Shown: positions 18,094 through 27,606, counted from the first letter of the stretch. The stretch is 64,000 bases of DNA from an uncultured Oscillospiraceae bacterium (GCA_934573935.1 CAKTMO010000001.1:1-64000); one strand, 5' to 3'. Numbers and translations are program-made. The notes: generated from the sequence alone by a model not told the origin.

Positions 18094-19452
18094 ATGACAA
18101 CTGTGATCTCTGTCCGCTTCCGCAGCGGCAGCAAAACCTATTACTTCGACCCCCGCGACCTGACGGTGCAGACCGGCGACGACGTGGTGGTGGAGACCGC
18201 CCAGGGGCCGGAATTCGCCCAGTGCGTGGCGGGCAACCACGACGTGGCGGACGAGGCGGTGGTAAAGCCGCTGCGTCCGGTGCTGCGCATCGCCACGGAC
18301 AACGACCGCCATACGGCGGCCTATAACCGCGGGCGGGAAAAAGACGCCTTCGACGTCTGCCAGAAGAAGATCGCCCAGCACGGGCTGGACATGAAGCTGG
18401 TTCGTGTGGAATGCAGCTTTGACGGCAGCAAGATCCTGTTCTTCTTCACCGCCGACGGCCGCGTGGACTTCCGCGAGCTGGTGAAGGATCTGGCCGGCGT
18501 CTTCCGCTCCCGTATCGAGCTGCGGCAGATCGGCGTGCGGGACGAAGCCAAGATGCTGGGCGGCCTGGGCATCTGCGGACGCCCCTTCTGCTGCGCCTCG
18601 TACATGGACGAGTTCGTGCCGGTGTCCATCAAGATGGCCAAGACCCAGAGCCTGAGCCTGAATCCCACCAAGATCTCCGGCACCTGCGGGCGGCTGATGT
18701 GCTGCCTGAAATACGAGCAGGACGCCTACGAGGACGCCATCAAGCGCATGCCCAAAAACGATTCCTTCGTGGTAACGCCGGACGGCCCCGGCAATGTCAG
18801 CGAGATCAATGTGCTGAAAGAGACGGTGAACGTCCGCCTGGACGACCGCCCCGACACCCCCCGCTGCTACCATAACTGTGAGATCTGCGTCCTGCGCAAC
18901 GGCAAAGGCAGCCGCGACGGCATCGCCGTGCCCAAAGAACGGCCGGAGCGCTATGTGGAGCCGGCCGCCGCCGAGGAGCTGCTGATCCCCGACCTGTTTG
19001 CCGATTACGGCGTCTCCGCGCCGGACACCGCGCCCCAGGAGGGTGAGGCCCGTCCCGCCCGCCGCAGAAGCCGCGGCGGCCGCCGCCGCGGTAAGGGCGG
19101 CGCACAGGAGACCGCCGCGCCCCAGCCGGAGGCTAAAAAGGAAAAGCCCGCCCGTCCCGCTAAGGCCGACGCCCCCCAGAGCGCCGAGGGCAAAGGGGGC
19201 GAAGCGCCCCGCCGCGAGGGCGAGGGGCAGCGCCGCCGCAGAAGCCGTGGTGGACGGGGCCGCGGCGGCGACAAGCCCGTCGGCCAGAACACCCCCCATA
19301 CCGATCCGAACACCAATACCGCCGCACCGAAGCCGGAGGCCTCGCCCCGTCCCGAGGGCGCAGGCGAGGGCCAGCGCCGCCGCAGAAGCCGCGGTGGACG
19401 CCGCCGCAGCGGCGGCAGCAAGACCGGCGGCACATCCAATAGTGAGGCATGA
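18094..19452 (+). CDS. ricT: PSP1-domain protein RicT (YaaT) with an Arg/Gly-rich C-terminal extension
   Basis: 452 residues. Residues ~1-285 are the PSP1/RicT core, with the cysteine motifs that hold the iron-sulfur cluster in the Ric complex: CGRPFCC, CGRLMCC and CYHNCEIC. RicT acts with RicA and RicF to steer RNase Y-dependent mRNA maturation and also affects sporulation phosphorelay in Bacillus. The remaining ~165 residues are unusual: low complexity, Arg/Gly/Pro/Ala-rich, with three copies of RRRSRGGR(R/G)R separated by acidic or Pro-rich spacers. RGG-type tails usually bind RNA, so a direct RNA-contacting role is inferred. Operon with holB (33-bp gap) and the HAD gene (overlapping). Confidence 0.92.
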   Translation: MTTVISVRFRSGSKTYYFDPRDLTVQTGDDVVVETAQGPEFAQCVAGNHDVADEAVVKPLRPVLRIATDNDRHTAAYNRGREKDAFDVCQKKIAQHGLDMKLVRVECSFDGSKILFFFTADGRVDFRELVKDLAGVFRSRIELRQIGVRDEAKMLGGLGICGRPFCCASYMDEFVPVSIKMAKTQSLSLNPTKISGTCGRLMCCLKYEQDAYEDAIKRMPKNDSFVVTPDGPGNVSEINVLKETVNVRLDDRPDTPRCYHNCEICVLRNGKGSRDGIAVPKERPERYVEPAAAEELLIPDLFADYGVSAPDTAPQEGEARPARRRSRGGRRRGKGGAQETAAPQPEAKKEKPARPAKADAPQSAEGKGGEAPRREGEGQRRRRSRGGRGRGGDKPVGQNTPHTDPNTNTAAPKPEASPRPEGAGEGQRRRRSRGGRRRSGGSKTGGTSNSEA

Positions 19453-20303
19453 GAACGATGGGAAAATTTACAGGCGTGTTGATCGCCAGCGATTTTGATA
19501 ATACGCTGGTCTATACCGAAAATGCCCTGAAGGGGCTGGAGCCGATGCCGGACCTGCTGCCGGAGAACCGCGCGGCCATCGAATACTTCATGGCCGAGGG
19601 CGGCATCTTCTCCGTGGCCACCGGCCGCGCCCTGCCCGCCTTTGAGATGGTGCGGCGGGACCTGCCCATGAACGGCCCCACCATCCTCTTCAACGGCGCG
19701 GCGATCTTTGATTTCCGGACGAGAGAGTACCTCTATACCGCCTTTCTTCCGGACACGGTGCGTCCCCATATCGTCCAGGTGCTGGAGGCATGGCCCCAGG
19801 CGGCGGTGGAGCTGTACCACGATGACAACGCCATCTTCGCCCTGCAGCCCAACGAGCTGACCATGGCCCACCTGCACCTGACTCACGAGGCCACCACCAT
19901 GCTGGATTCCATCGACCAGGCCCCCTCCCCCATCAGCAAGGCCCTGTTCGAGATCCCCGAGCAGTATCTGGACGACCTGCACCGCTACATCAAGGCCCAG
20001 CCCTGGGCGGAGCTGTACGAGGTGGTGCCCAGCAGCACCTACCTGCTGGAGCTGACCGCCAAGGGCGCCGATAAGGGCGAAATGGTGCGCCATCTGGCGC
20101 AGCTGCTGCATATCTCCATGGAGAATGTCTACTGCGTGGGCGACCACGCCAACGACATCGGCATGCTGTCCGTCTCCGCCATCCCCTTCGCGCCGGAAAA
20201 CGCCATCGAAGCGGTCCATCAGGTGCCCGGCGTCCACATTCTGCCGGACGCGCGGGCAGGCGCCGTCGCCGCCATGATCCGCGAGCTGGACAAGCGGTAC
20301 TGA
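19449..20303 (+). CDS. Cof-type HAD-superfamily phosphatase
   Basis: 284 residues (281 if the second ATG at 19458 is used). The ATG at 19449 overlaps the ricT stop in an ATGA, favouring coupled translation. HAD motif I is ASDFDNTLVYT, with Asp nucleophile and acid/base. Motif II is in ATGRALPAF and motif IV is GDHANDIGMLSVS. The large C2-type cap between them is typical of Cof/YbiV-like sugar- or cofactor-phosphate phosphatases. The substrate cannot be assigned. Confidence 0.88.
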   Translation: MRTMGKFTGVLIASDFDNTLVYTENALKGLEPMPDLLPENRAAIEYFMAEGGIFSVATGRALPAFEMVRRDLPMNGPTILFNGAAIFDFRTREYLYTAFLPDTVRPHIVQVLEAWPQAAVELYHDDNAIFALQPNELTMAHLHLTHEATTMLDSIDQAPSPISKALFEIPEQYLDDLHRYIKAQPWAELYEVVPSSTYLLELTAKGADKGEMVRHLAQLLHISMENVYCVGDHANDIGMLSVSAIPFAPENAIEAVHQVPGVHILPDARAGAVAAMIRELDKRY

Positions 20304-20348
20304 GCCGCCGTCCCCCCAACCGGAAAAGGCCGTTCATACAATGTTTAC

Positions 20349-20377
20349 TTGACGCTATGGCGGGAACAGGGTATGAT
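20349..20377 (+). promoter_or_regulatory. Promoter of the M23 peptidase gene
   Basis: TTGACG (20349-20354), 17-base spacer, TATGAT (20372-20377), about 40 bases upstream of the start codon. Confidence 0.75.
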
Positions 20378-20417
20378 AGCCTTCGGATAAATTTTAGAAC
20401 TTTCAGGTGAATATCCC

Positions 20418-22151
20418 ATGAAACAAACCCCAACACCCCCTACCCCCCAGAAGGACAAGCGGGAGATCCCCACGCCGTCCTCCCTGTGGAATATGTGGGT
20501 CGCTAATTTGAAGGAATGGCGCTTCTATCTGGAAGAGGAACACGGCCACCGCCAGCGGGCGGACATCGCCGGATGGATCGACAAGCTGCGGCTGCGAATC
20601 CGATCGTTCTTCACCTCCCTGCGCCGCGACGTGCGGCACCAGAAAAACGCCAGCCGTTACCGGAAATTTCCGGAATCCGACTACCGCATCGCCCAATTCT
20701 GCCTGTATATGGCCGGCAGCATCCCCCGCGTCACCGCCGATATCCACGAGCGGGTGACCCAGCGCCGCCGCAAGCATATCGACGCGGCCCACGCCTTCCA
20801 AAGCCAGGTGGACAAGGTCAAGAGCCATCCCGTGGCCTTCCTCAGCAGTGCGCTGGTGGTGGTTGCCCTGTGTGCCCTGCTGTCCCTGTATACCATCGGC
20901 ACCACCGCCTCCTACGACGGCAGCGACCTGGGCACCGTCTCCGGCATCCGCACCGTCAACTCCGTGGTGGACGATCTGGAGTCCATCACCCGCGAGACCC
21001 TGGGCCAGCAGGACTACTTCGTGGACATGAGCAAGCTGGACACCCAGGTGGGCGTCGTGCGCCGCCAGACGGTGGAAAGCCGCGAGGAGTTCACGGAAAA
21101 CCTCTCCGAAGAGCTGGGCATGGTGGAATACGCCTACGTGCTGTACATCGACGACGAGCCTGTGGCCGCCACCACCTTCCCCAACGCTCTGGAGGAGATG
21201 CTGGACCAGCTGAAAAAAGGCTACGTCACCGCCAACACGGTGGACTCCTACTTCGTGGAAAATGTCGAGATCAAGCAGGAGTACGTGGACGCCTCCTTGG
21301 TGATGAACCTGGGCAATATCGCCGAGATTCTCAACGCCACCAAGGCGGGCGAGGTCACCTATACCGTAGCAGCCGGCGACAGCTACTATTATATTGCCGA
21401 GCTTTACGGCATGTCGGTGGACGACCTGCTGGACGCCAACCCCGGCTACGATCCCAAGCTGCTGCGGGTGGGCGATGTGCTGACCATCTCCAACGCCGTC
21501 CCCTACCTGACCGTGGTGAACGTGGAGCGTCAGAACTACGTTCAGGACGTGCCCTACCCCGTGGAATACGAGGATGACAACTCCATGTACCAGGGCGACT
21601 ATAAGGTCGTCTCCCCCGGCGTGTTCGGCAAGGCCGACGTCACCGCCAACGTCACCTACATCAACGGCGAGGAGACCGCCCGCCAGGTGGTGGCCTCCGT
21701 CACCCTCAGCGATCCTGTCACCGAGACCCAGATGCGGGGCACTATCCCCCGTCCCACCTGGTTCCCCACCGGCAGCTTCCGCTGGCCCTGCAGCGGCTCG
21801 ATCACCTCGTACTTCGGCTACCGCAACACCGGCATCCGCGGCGCCAGCACCTATCATCAGGGCCTTGACATCGCCAACGGCTACGGTACGGCTATCTGCG
21901 CCGCCGACGGCGGCACCGTCACCTATTCCGGTTGGCGGGGTGGCTATGGCTATCTGGTCATCATCGACCATGGCAACGGCTATCAGACCTATTATGGCCA
22001 TAACAGCTCCCTGGTGGTCTCGGTGGGTGAACACGTGTATAAAGGCCAGCAGATCGCCCGCATGGGCTCCACCGGCGTGTCCAGCGGCAACCACTGTCAC
22101 TTTGGTATCTTGAAGAACGGTACGTTCGTCAACCCGTTGAATTATCTGTAA
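20418..22151 (+). CDS. Membrane-anchored M23 metallopeptidase with LysM and G5 domains
   Basis: 577 residues. A basic, Pro-rich cytoplasmic N-terminus of ~135 residues precedes one transmembrane helix (about 137-162). Outside the cell come a linker, a LysM peptidoglycan-binding domain (YTVAAGDSYYYIAELYGMS.., about 314-357), a G5-like domain (about 365-440) and a C-terminal M23 (LytM) endopeptidase (about 470-577). The zinc site is visible as YHQGLDIA and the terminal HCHFGI, the usual HxH. It cuts peptidoglycan cross-bridges. The long inside tail is larger than in most M23 proteins and may couple the enzyme to a cytoplasmic partner. It has its own promoter and is followed by a micro surface protein gene after 30 bases. 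Confidence 0.9.
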   Translation: MKQTPTPPTPQKDKREIPTPSSLWNMWVANLKEWRFYLEEEHGHRQRADIAGWIDKLRLRIRSFFTSLRRDVRHQKNASRYRKFPESDYRIAQFCLYMAGSIPRVTADIHERVTQRRRKHIDAAHAFQSQVDKVKSHPVAFLSSALVVVALCALLSLYTIGTTASYDGSDLGTVSGIRTVNSVVDDLESITRETLGQQDYFVDMSKLDTQVGVVRRQTVESREEFTENLSEELGMVEYAYVLYIDDEPVAATTFPNALEEMLDQLKKGYVTANTVDSYFVENVEIKQEYVDASLVMNLGNIAEILNATKAGEVTYTVAAGDSYYYIAELYGMSVDDLLDANPGYDPKLLRVGDVLTISNAVPYLTVVNVERQNYVQDVPYPVEYEDDNSMYQGDYKVVSPGVFGKADVTANVTYINGEETARQVVASVTLSDPVTETQMRGTIPRPTWFPTGSFRWPCSGSITSYFGYRNTGIRGASTYHQGLDIANGYGTAICAADGGTVTYSGWRGGYGYLVIIDHGNGYQTYYGHNSSLVVSVGEHVYKGQQIARMGSTGVSSGNHCHFGILKNGTFVNPLNYL

Positions 22152-22181
22152 GCAATCATATTGGAAAGAAGGAGAATTCTT

Positions 22182-22367
22182 ATGAAGCGTCTGTTTTCCG
22201 CCATGCTGTGCGCCGCCCTGTGCGCCGCGATGACCGTTTCCGCCTGGGGCATCACCCCCGCCCTCACCGGCGACACCAGCAACATCCCCCTGATGATCGC
22301 CCTGTGCGCCGTGGCCGTCATCGCCATCGTCGTGGTGCTGATCGTCATGAACAAAAAGAAAAAATAA
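22182..22367 (+). CDS. 61-residue micro surface protein: signal peptide plus TGD-type anchor only
   Basis: The ATG at 22182 follows GAAGGAGA. The protein is almost entirely targeting sequence: a signal peptide (MKRLFSAMLCAALCAAMTVSA), about ten mature residues (WGITPALTGD), then TSNIPL, a ~20-residue hydrophobic helix and a KKKK tail. The C-terminal half has the same layout (TGD, hydrophobic stretch, basic end) as the two giant surface proteins in this window. If cleaved and anchored, it would leave only a decapeptide on the wall. It may instead be a small bitopic membrane protein. It lies 30 bases after the M23 peptidase and ends in an intrinsic terminator, so the two are probably co-transcribed. 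Confidence 0.7.
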   Translation: MKRLFSAMLCAALCAAMTVSAWGITPALTGDTSNIPLMIALCAVAVIAIVVVLIVMNKKKK

Positions 22368-22378
22368 CCCCCACCCCC

Positions 22379-22411
22379 CAAAAGACCCGCCCCACGGCGG
22401 GTCTTTTCCTT
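22379..22411 (+). terminator. Terminator after the M23/micro-protein operon
   Basis: Stem AAAAGACCCGCC / GGCGGGTCTTTT with CCAC loop, followed by CCTTTC. Confidence 0.85.
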
Positions 22412-22709
22412 TCTCCGCCCAGCAAACGTCCGTAGGGCGGGGTGCCCTCACCCCGCCGCGCGGCAAACGCAGCCACTCCCGCCCCACCCCGCACCCTCTC
22501 ACAACGATCCCCCCAATCCCCTCTTGCCAATCCCCCCAAAATCTGGTATACTCATGGCACGGGTGCCATACAATGGATGGCCCTGTCGTAACCACCAAGG
22601 GCGTACGCCCTTGGCTTTTGGGGATATGAAATATCCCCAAAAGCCGGCCGCCCCAACACTGCGTTCCTACGGGGTACGGGAACCGCACGATGAAAGAGAG
22701 GACGAGAAC
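22412..22709 (+). promoter_or_regulatory. Promoter and structured leader of the second giant surface protein
   Basis: After GC-rich repeat-like sequence at 22432-22465 (GGGGTG...CACCCCGCC) comes a promoter TTGCCA (22524-22529), 17-base spacer, TATACT (22547-22552). The leader holds two adjacent perfect hairpins: a 20-base palindrome (22595-22614, CCAAGGGCGT) and CTTTTGGGGATAT-GAA-ATATCCCCAAAAG (22615-22643). No known riboswitch core was recognised. Confidence 0.6.
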
Positions 22710-25700
22710 GTGAAAAGGATCATCAGTATACTGCTGGCGCTGATCATGGCCCTGTCCCTGCTGCCGGTAAGCGCCTTTGCCGCAGAACCGGCGAACAGTG
22801 GGATCGCCACGCAAAGCGGCGATGTGGCGCAGGTCATAGCTAAAGATGGCTCATTACTCCGCAGTTATTCATCGTTTGAAGAAGCATTAAGTACTGCGAA
22901 TTCAACCGATGGATGTAAACTGAAGGTTTTGCAAGACGTAACGTTTGACTATGCGTCTGCCAATGGAAGCTTTGAGCTGGACGGCACAGGTGTCCGCTTT
23001 TCCGGATATTTAACTGTCAGCGGAGCCGTGAAAATCATAGGCGGCAACTTTACAAGGGTAAACGTTTCTGGAAATGCAAAACTCGCAGGTGGTTCATATA
23101 CAATGCTCCAGAACAGGGATGCCCAATCGTGGAATGGCTATCTGCCATCAAACAACTACAAATTTTGTGACTCAGCGAGCGACACGCCACTAACGGCTGA
23201 TGACCTTGAAAAAGATACATTAAACGGTGTATATATCTCCGGCGGACAGGACGAACCAAGTGTAGCGCGGATCAATGAAGATACGACACCGTACGCAACT
23301 CTGGCAGCCGCCATTGACGCCGCAAAACCCAGCAACACCATCACGCTGCTGGCCACCGTGGATGAAACTGTGACCATCGACAGAGCCATAACGCTGGATC
23401 TGGATGGCCGCAACATCACCGGCAGCCTCACCTTCACCAATAGCGATGCACGCCTTGACAACTCTGATCACTCCGGCACAGGCGGCGAGATCGCAAGTTT
23501 GACGATCAACGTCACTGACAGCAGCAAAACCCTGATAGATATTCTGGCGGATCAAGTTGCCTTCTTGAACGCAGCTAACGGTTCTATGCTCAGCGGTGCG
23601 AAGAAAACCCTGCTGAACGTGCAGCTCGGTTGGCACCCCGAATGTACTTACTTTCCCCCGAACTACATCTGCCCCTGCGGCAGAAAAGGTTCCTCCTGCG
23701 ACCACTCGAACGTTGACACCGCCACCGGAATATGTGCCGGATGCAGCCACCAATTCACCGCATCGACGACAAACGGCAGCACTACCACGTGGTATGACAC
23801 CCTGCAACGTGCGCTGAACGCCGCCCAGGATGGTTCCACCGTGAAGCTGTTCAAGACGGTTACCGAGTCGTTTGTTTCAACACCCTCAGCAACCTCCTTC
23901 ACCATCGACTGGAATGGCCACACCCTGACCGGCACTCTAAGTGTCACTGTGGGCAGCAAGTCAAATGGTGAGCCCTCGTTCGTGACCTTAACGGACACCT
24001 CAGGCACGAACAATGGCGGCGTAACGGGAACGATTGATGATTCGGCGGTTCACCTGAGATTCGACGCCGGACGTTACAGCTCCATCCCCTATGTCAACCC
24101 TGGGTTCAAAACGCAGTTGGATAGACTGGCCGATGGCTGCGCTTTCGTGGATGCGAACAACAACCGCAATGTCTTCAACGCCAATCGAAAGGCGGCATTG
24201 TCCAACGTGCAGGTAATACCGCACACATGCTCCGCCGCCGCTAAGCCCGACGGCACCTGCGCCTGCGGCCGCCACTTCGACACCACCCCGCCGGAGATCA
24301 CGTATACCAACGCTGCTAATACAGGCAAAGAAACAAGCTCGTCCGGTCTCGAACAGAACTTTGTGGAGGTTCATGGCAACACGCTCACCTTCACCATCAC
24401 TGACGCCGACACCGCCGTAAAGTCCGTGAAGATCAATGACAAGTCTGTGTCCCTCAGCAATGATGGCACATACAGCATCGAGATCGACGATGAAGGCAAA
24501 AACGTAGACGATAACCTGAAAGAAGGCAAGCAATATGTAACGATCGAAGCCACGGACACAGCAAACAATACAGCCAAACTCGCCTTCACTGCCTACCGCA
24601 TGGTAGAGACGAAGATCACCCCAGTCCTCGAAGGTATCAAGATACTGTCGATCTGCGGTGATGAAGTGACCACGACCAAACCCGCCGATTACTCCCGCTG
24701 GCGTCGGGCGGCCTCCCCCTATTGGGTAGAATTTCAGGTAGAAAATCAGCCCTGGTTTGACGCAGGGAAGTACCTGAAACTACGTCTTTTCTATATAGAA
24801 CGTCCTGGCTATACCGCCAAATCCGAATTAAGCTGCAAAAAGACCTCCGATGGCAATTATCTTTTCACGACCGAAGCCGGTAATGAGGGCGAAGCAGCTT
24901 GGCATTTGGCAACTTACTTGAAGAATAACCGCGTTGACAAGGAGACTGGTGAAAAGAAGTTTTCTTACGAGCAGCTGAAAGACATCCGCATCGTGCGCGC
25001 CGAGGATACAGCAGCCCCCGACACGACGATCTCCTTCGACGACAAAAACAAGGAATATACAACATTCACCACAATCAATCAAACCACTGTCTATGAGTTG
25101 TTCTATAAGGACAGCCTGACCGTCAACGTCACCGCCACCGACGACAACAGCGGCGTGGCGAGTGCAAAGTACCTGTTCACCGAAACCAAGTATACAGAAA
25201 CTCAGCTCCAGAATGCCACCGGCTGGAAGACTTTCAGTCTGACGGCATCGGCTGAGGATCCCGCCACCTACACCGGCAGCTTTACCCTCAACGCTGGTGA
25301 GCTCGGAACAAAAGGCTTCCTCTACGTGCGCACCAAGGATAATGCCAATAACACAACGAACGTCAGCGCCGATAAGGGTCTGGTCATCTATACGGACCTC
25401 CAAGTAACTTCCGCTGACCCGACCATTACACTGTCCCTGGACGAAGCGCGGAGCTCTGACGCAAGAACCCTGTCCGTCAATTCCGGTGGCAGCGCAAACA
25501 AGGTCACGATCAAATGCAAGGACGAATCGGGCAATGATATCACCATGAATCCCGTCTTTGATGCATATCCTCACAATGAATATACCGTTGATTCAGACGG
25601 TAACATTGTGCTGACGGCAGCATTCCTGCGTTCACGTGCAGTCGGCACATACACCCTGACCATCACCATCGATCCCATGGAGGAAGAGTACAAGGATATC

Positions 25701-27050
25701 GCTGGCAACGATAAACCCACCACCGTCACCGTAACGCTGAACGTGACCAAGATAAAGCCGACTTTCACCGCGGACAACATCCCCCTCTCCGATAAGGATT
25801 TCGACGGCAGCGCGGTAAATCACCCGACGATCGCCCCCAGCATCACCGGCGGCAGAAACGTGCGCTACGAGTATAAGGTTAAGGATGCCGATGACAACAC
25901 CTACACCACGACACCTCCCACAACCGCAGGGGATTATGTGGTGAAGGTCACCATCGAAGGTGACGAGAGTTACGAAGCGGTCACCGCCACAAAGAACTTC
26001 ACCATCTCCCCCAAGGAAGTCACCATCACCGGCACCACCGTCAGCAACAAGGTCTATAACGGCAACACTGACGCAGTCATCGCCAACCTCGGCACGCTGA
26101 ACGGCATCGTGGACAGCCACAACAATGTCACCATCAAGGATGGCTCCGCCACATTCAATAACAAGAACGTCGGCGAAAACAAAACCGTGACCTTCTCCGG
26201 CTTCACTCTGGAAGGCGCTGACGCGAAGAACTACACCCTGACCGCCCAGCCCGCCGCCGCCACCGCCAGCATCACCCCCCGTCTGGTGACCATCAACGGC
26301 CTCGCCGTGGACAACAAGACCTACGACGGCAAACCCGACGCCACCATCTCCGCCGACCTCACCCTGACGCTGGCTCCCGTGGCCAACAACGCCGACAGCG
26401 GCATTGTCCCCAATGATGATGTCACCCTCAACCCCACCGCCGCCAAGGCGGAATTTGAGAACAAAAACGCCGGTGCCGACAAGCCGGTCACCTTCTCCGA
26501 TTTCGCCCTGACCGGCGCTGACGCGGGTAACTACACGCTGGTGCTGCCCACCGACGTGACAGCCACCATCGAGCGGAAGACCCTGACCGTGGACGGCCTG
26601 AAGATCGCCGACAAGACCTATGACGGCACCAAGACCGCCCAGTGGGACGGCACCCCCACCCTGATCGGTCTGGTGGAGGGCGAGACTCTGCAGCTGATCT
26701 GCGGCGTGCCCACCTTTACCAGCGCCACCCCCGGCAGCAACATCCCCGTCACCTTCACGCCCTTCTCGCTGGCAGACGGCACGGGCCTGGCCGCCAACTA
26801 CACGCTGATCCAGCCCGTCAGCGGCAGCATCACCGGCAACATCGTGGTGAACCGCCATAACCACTCCCGCGGTCCCCGCCCGTACCTGCCCCAGCAGCCC
26901 GCCAACGGCGCTAACGGTACCAACGGCGGCAAGGACGGCGTCACCAGTGCCCGCACTGGTGATATGGGCGTCGCCCTCTACGCGGCGCTGTCCCTGGCCT
27001 CCCTCAGCGGCACAGCCCTCCTCACCAGAAAGCGCAAGGAGACCCTGTGA
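22710..27050 (+). CDS. Giant surface protein with YDG repeats and TGD-type C-terminal anchor
   Basis: 1446 residues from a GTG at 22710. The frame is open upstream, but GAGAGG precedes this GTG and it creates a clean signal peptide (VKRIISILLALIMALSLLPVSAFA). The N-terminal third looks like parallel beta-solenoid and repeated low-complexity beta units, with Cys-rich insertions (CPCGRKGSSCDHS near residue 325; CACGRHF near 515). Bacterial Ig-like domains follow. From ~1080 there are an MBG-like unit and three YDG-type repeats (KVYNGNTDAVI, KTYDGKPDATI, KTYDGTKTAQW). The C-terminus SARTGDMGVALYAALSL...TRKRKETL parallels the 1635-residue protein. A probable wall-anchored adhesin or matrix-binding protein; the ligand is unknown. 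Mid-gene base composition is lower in GC than its ends. Confidence 0.85.
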   Translation: MKRIISILLALIMALSLLPVSAFAAEPANSGIATQSGDVAQVIAKDGSLLRSYSSFEEALSTANSTDGCKLKVLQDVTFDYASANGSFELDGTGVRFSGYLTVSGAVKIIGGNFTRVNVSGNAKLAGGSYTMLQNRDAQSWNGYLPSNNYKFCDSASDTPLTADDLEKDTLNGVYISGGQDEPSVARINEDTTPYATLAAAIDAAKPSNTITLLATVDETVTIDRAITLDLDGRNITGSLTFTNSDARLDNSDHSGTGGEIASLTINVTDSSKTLIDILADQVAFLNAANGSMLSGAKKTLLNVQLGWHPECTYFPPNYICPCGRKGSSCDHSNVDTATGICAGCSHQFTASTTNGSTTTWYDTLQRALNAAQDGSTVKLFKTVTESFVSTPSATSFTIDWNGHTLTGTLSVTVGSKSNGEPSFVTLTDTSGTNNGGVTGTIDDSAVHLRFDAGRYSSIPYVNPGFKTQLDRLADGCAFVDANNNRNVFNANRKAALSNVQVIPHTCSAAAKPDGTCACGRHFDTTPPEITYTNAANTGKETSSSGLEQNFVEVHGNTLTFTITDADTAVKSVKINDKSVSLSNDGTYSIEIDDEGKNVDDNLKEGKQYVTIEATDTANNTAKLAFTAYRMVETKITPVLEGIKILSICGDEVTTTKPADYSRWRRAASPYWVEFQVENQPWFDAGKYLKLRLFYIERPGYTAKSELSCKKTSDGNYLFTTEAGNEGEAAWHLATYLKNNRVDKETGEKKFSYEQLKDIRIVRAEDTAAPDTTISFDDKNKEYTTFTTINQTTVYELFYKDSLTVNVTATDDNSGVASAKYLFTETKYTETQLQNATGWKTFSLTASAEDPATYTGSFTLNAGELGTKGFLYVRTKDNANNTTNVSADKGLVIYTDLQVTSADPTITLSLDEARSSDARTLSVNSGGSANKVTIKCKDESGNDITMNPVFDAYPHNEYTVDSDGNIVLTAAFLRSRAVGTYTLTITIDPMEEEYKDIAGNDKPTTVTVTLNVTKIKPTFTADNIPLSDKDFDGSAVNHPTIAPSITGGRNVRYEYKVKDADDNTYTTTPPTTAGDYVVKVTIEGDESYEAVTATKNFTISPKEVTITGTTVSNKVYNGNTDAVIANLGTLNGIVDSHNNVTIKDGSATFNNKNVGENKTVTFSGFTLEGADAKNYTLTAQPAAATASITPRLVTINGLAVDNKTYDGKPDATISADLTLTLAPVANNADSGIVPNDDVTLNPTAAKAEFENKNAGADKPVTFSDFALTGADAGNYTLVLPTDVTATIERKTLTVDGLKIADKTYDGTKTAQWDGTPTLIGLVEGETLQLICGVPTFTSATPGSNIPVTFTPFSLADGTGLAANYTLIQPVSGSITGNIVVNRHNHSRGPRPYLPQQPANGANGTNGGKDGVTSARTGDMGVALYAALSLASLSGTALLTRKRKETL

Positions 27051-27084
27051 CCCTTGACTGACCGACCGCAACGAAACACGCAAA

Positions 27085-27131
27085 CGCTGGCGCATGGAAC
27101 CCCTCCATGCGCCAGCGCTCTTTTCTTTTTA
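27085..27131 (+). terminator. Terminator of the giant surface protein
   Basis: 14-bp perfect stem (CGCTGGCGCATGGA) followed by CTCTTTTCTTTTT. Confidence 0.92.
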
Positions 27132-27252
27132 TTGTAAGCAATTCTAATATTTGTTATAACATACTATAGCTTTACTTTTCTCGTTAAATATTCTACGATA
27201 AGGGCACAACAAAAAAACACCCCACAAAATACGGGTTAAGGAGGAAACTACC

Positions 27253-27486
27253 ATGAAAAACATTTCTACTTACGTTATGATCTCCATCGTCTCCCTCGTG
27301 CTGGTGGTGGCGACCGCCTTTTTGATGACCGCCGCTGACGCCCCCATCCGTGCCGCCGGCGGATACCTGCCCCTGCTGTTCGGTGCCGTGTTCACCTGGA
27401 GCACCGCCAAGGCCAACCTGATGGAGCGTGAGCGCGAGATCCGCAGCAACGCCCGCACCTTCACCCCCAGCCACGCCGCCGCGTAA
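27253..27486 (+). CDS. Small two-helix membrane protein of unknown function
   Basis: 77 residues, with AAGGAGGAAA ten bases before the ATG. The N-terminal helix (YVMISIVSLVLVVATAFLM) could be a signal anchor. A second hydrophobic segment (GGYLPLLFGAVFTWSTAKA) leads into a charged amphipathic stretch (NLMEREREIRSNARTF). Both ends may be cytoplasmic. I recognise no family. It stands alone between two strong terminators, in the interval between a surface-protein gene and rubrerythrin. Confidence 0.65.
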   Translation: MKNISTYVMISIVSLVLVVATAFLMTAADAPIRAAGGYLPLLFGAVFTWSTAKANLMEREREIRSNARTFTPSHAAA

Positions 27487-27520
27487 CACACCTGACATTC
27501 TCTGTTTTCTCTCTTACATA

Positions 27521-27558
27521 ACAAGGAAGGGACACGCCTCGGCGTGTCCCTTCCTTGT
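27521..27558. terminator. Perfect 18-bp hairpin between convergent genes
   Basis: Arms ACAAGGAAGGGACACGCC and its exact complement with a 2-base loop (27539-27540). It lies between the small membrane protein gene and rubrerythrin. Confidence 0.75.
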
Positions 27559-27562
27559 ATCC

Positions 27563-27598
27563 CAGCAAAAAGGGAGAGGATCTCTCCTCTCCCTTTCC
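27563..27598 (-). terminator. Terminator of rubrerythrin
   Basis: Stem AAAGGGAGAGGA / TCCTCTCCCTTT with TCTC loop, followed on the minus strand by TTTTT. Confidence 0.85.
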
Positions 27599-27606
27599 AT
27601 GCGATT

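Noticed and set aside
24100..24330. Minus-strand frames opposite the second giant surface protein
   Set aside because: Antisense shadows; no start signals or domain content.
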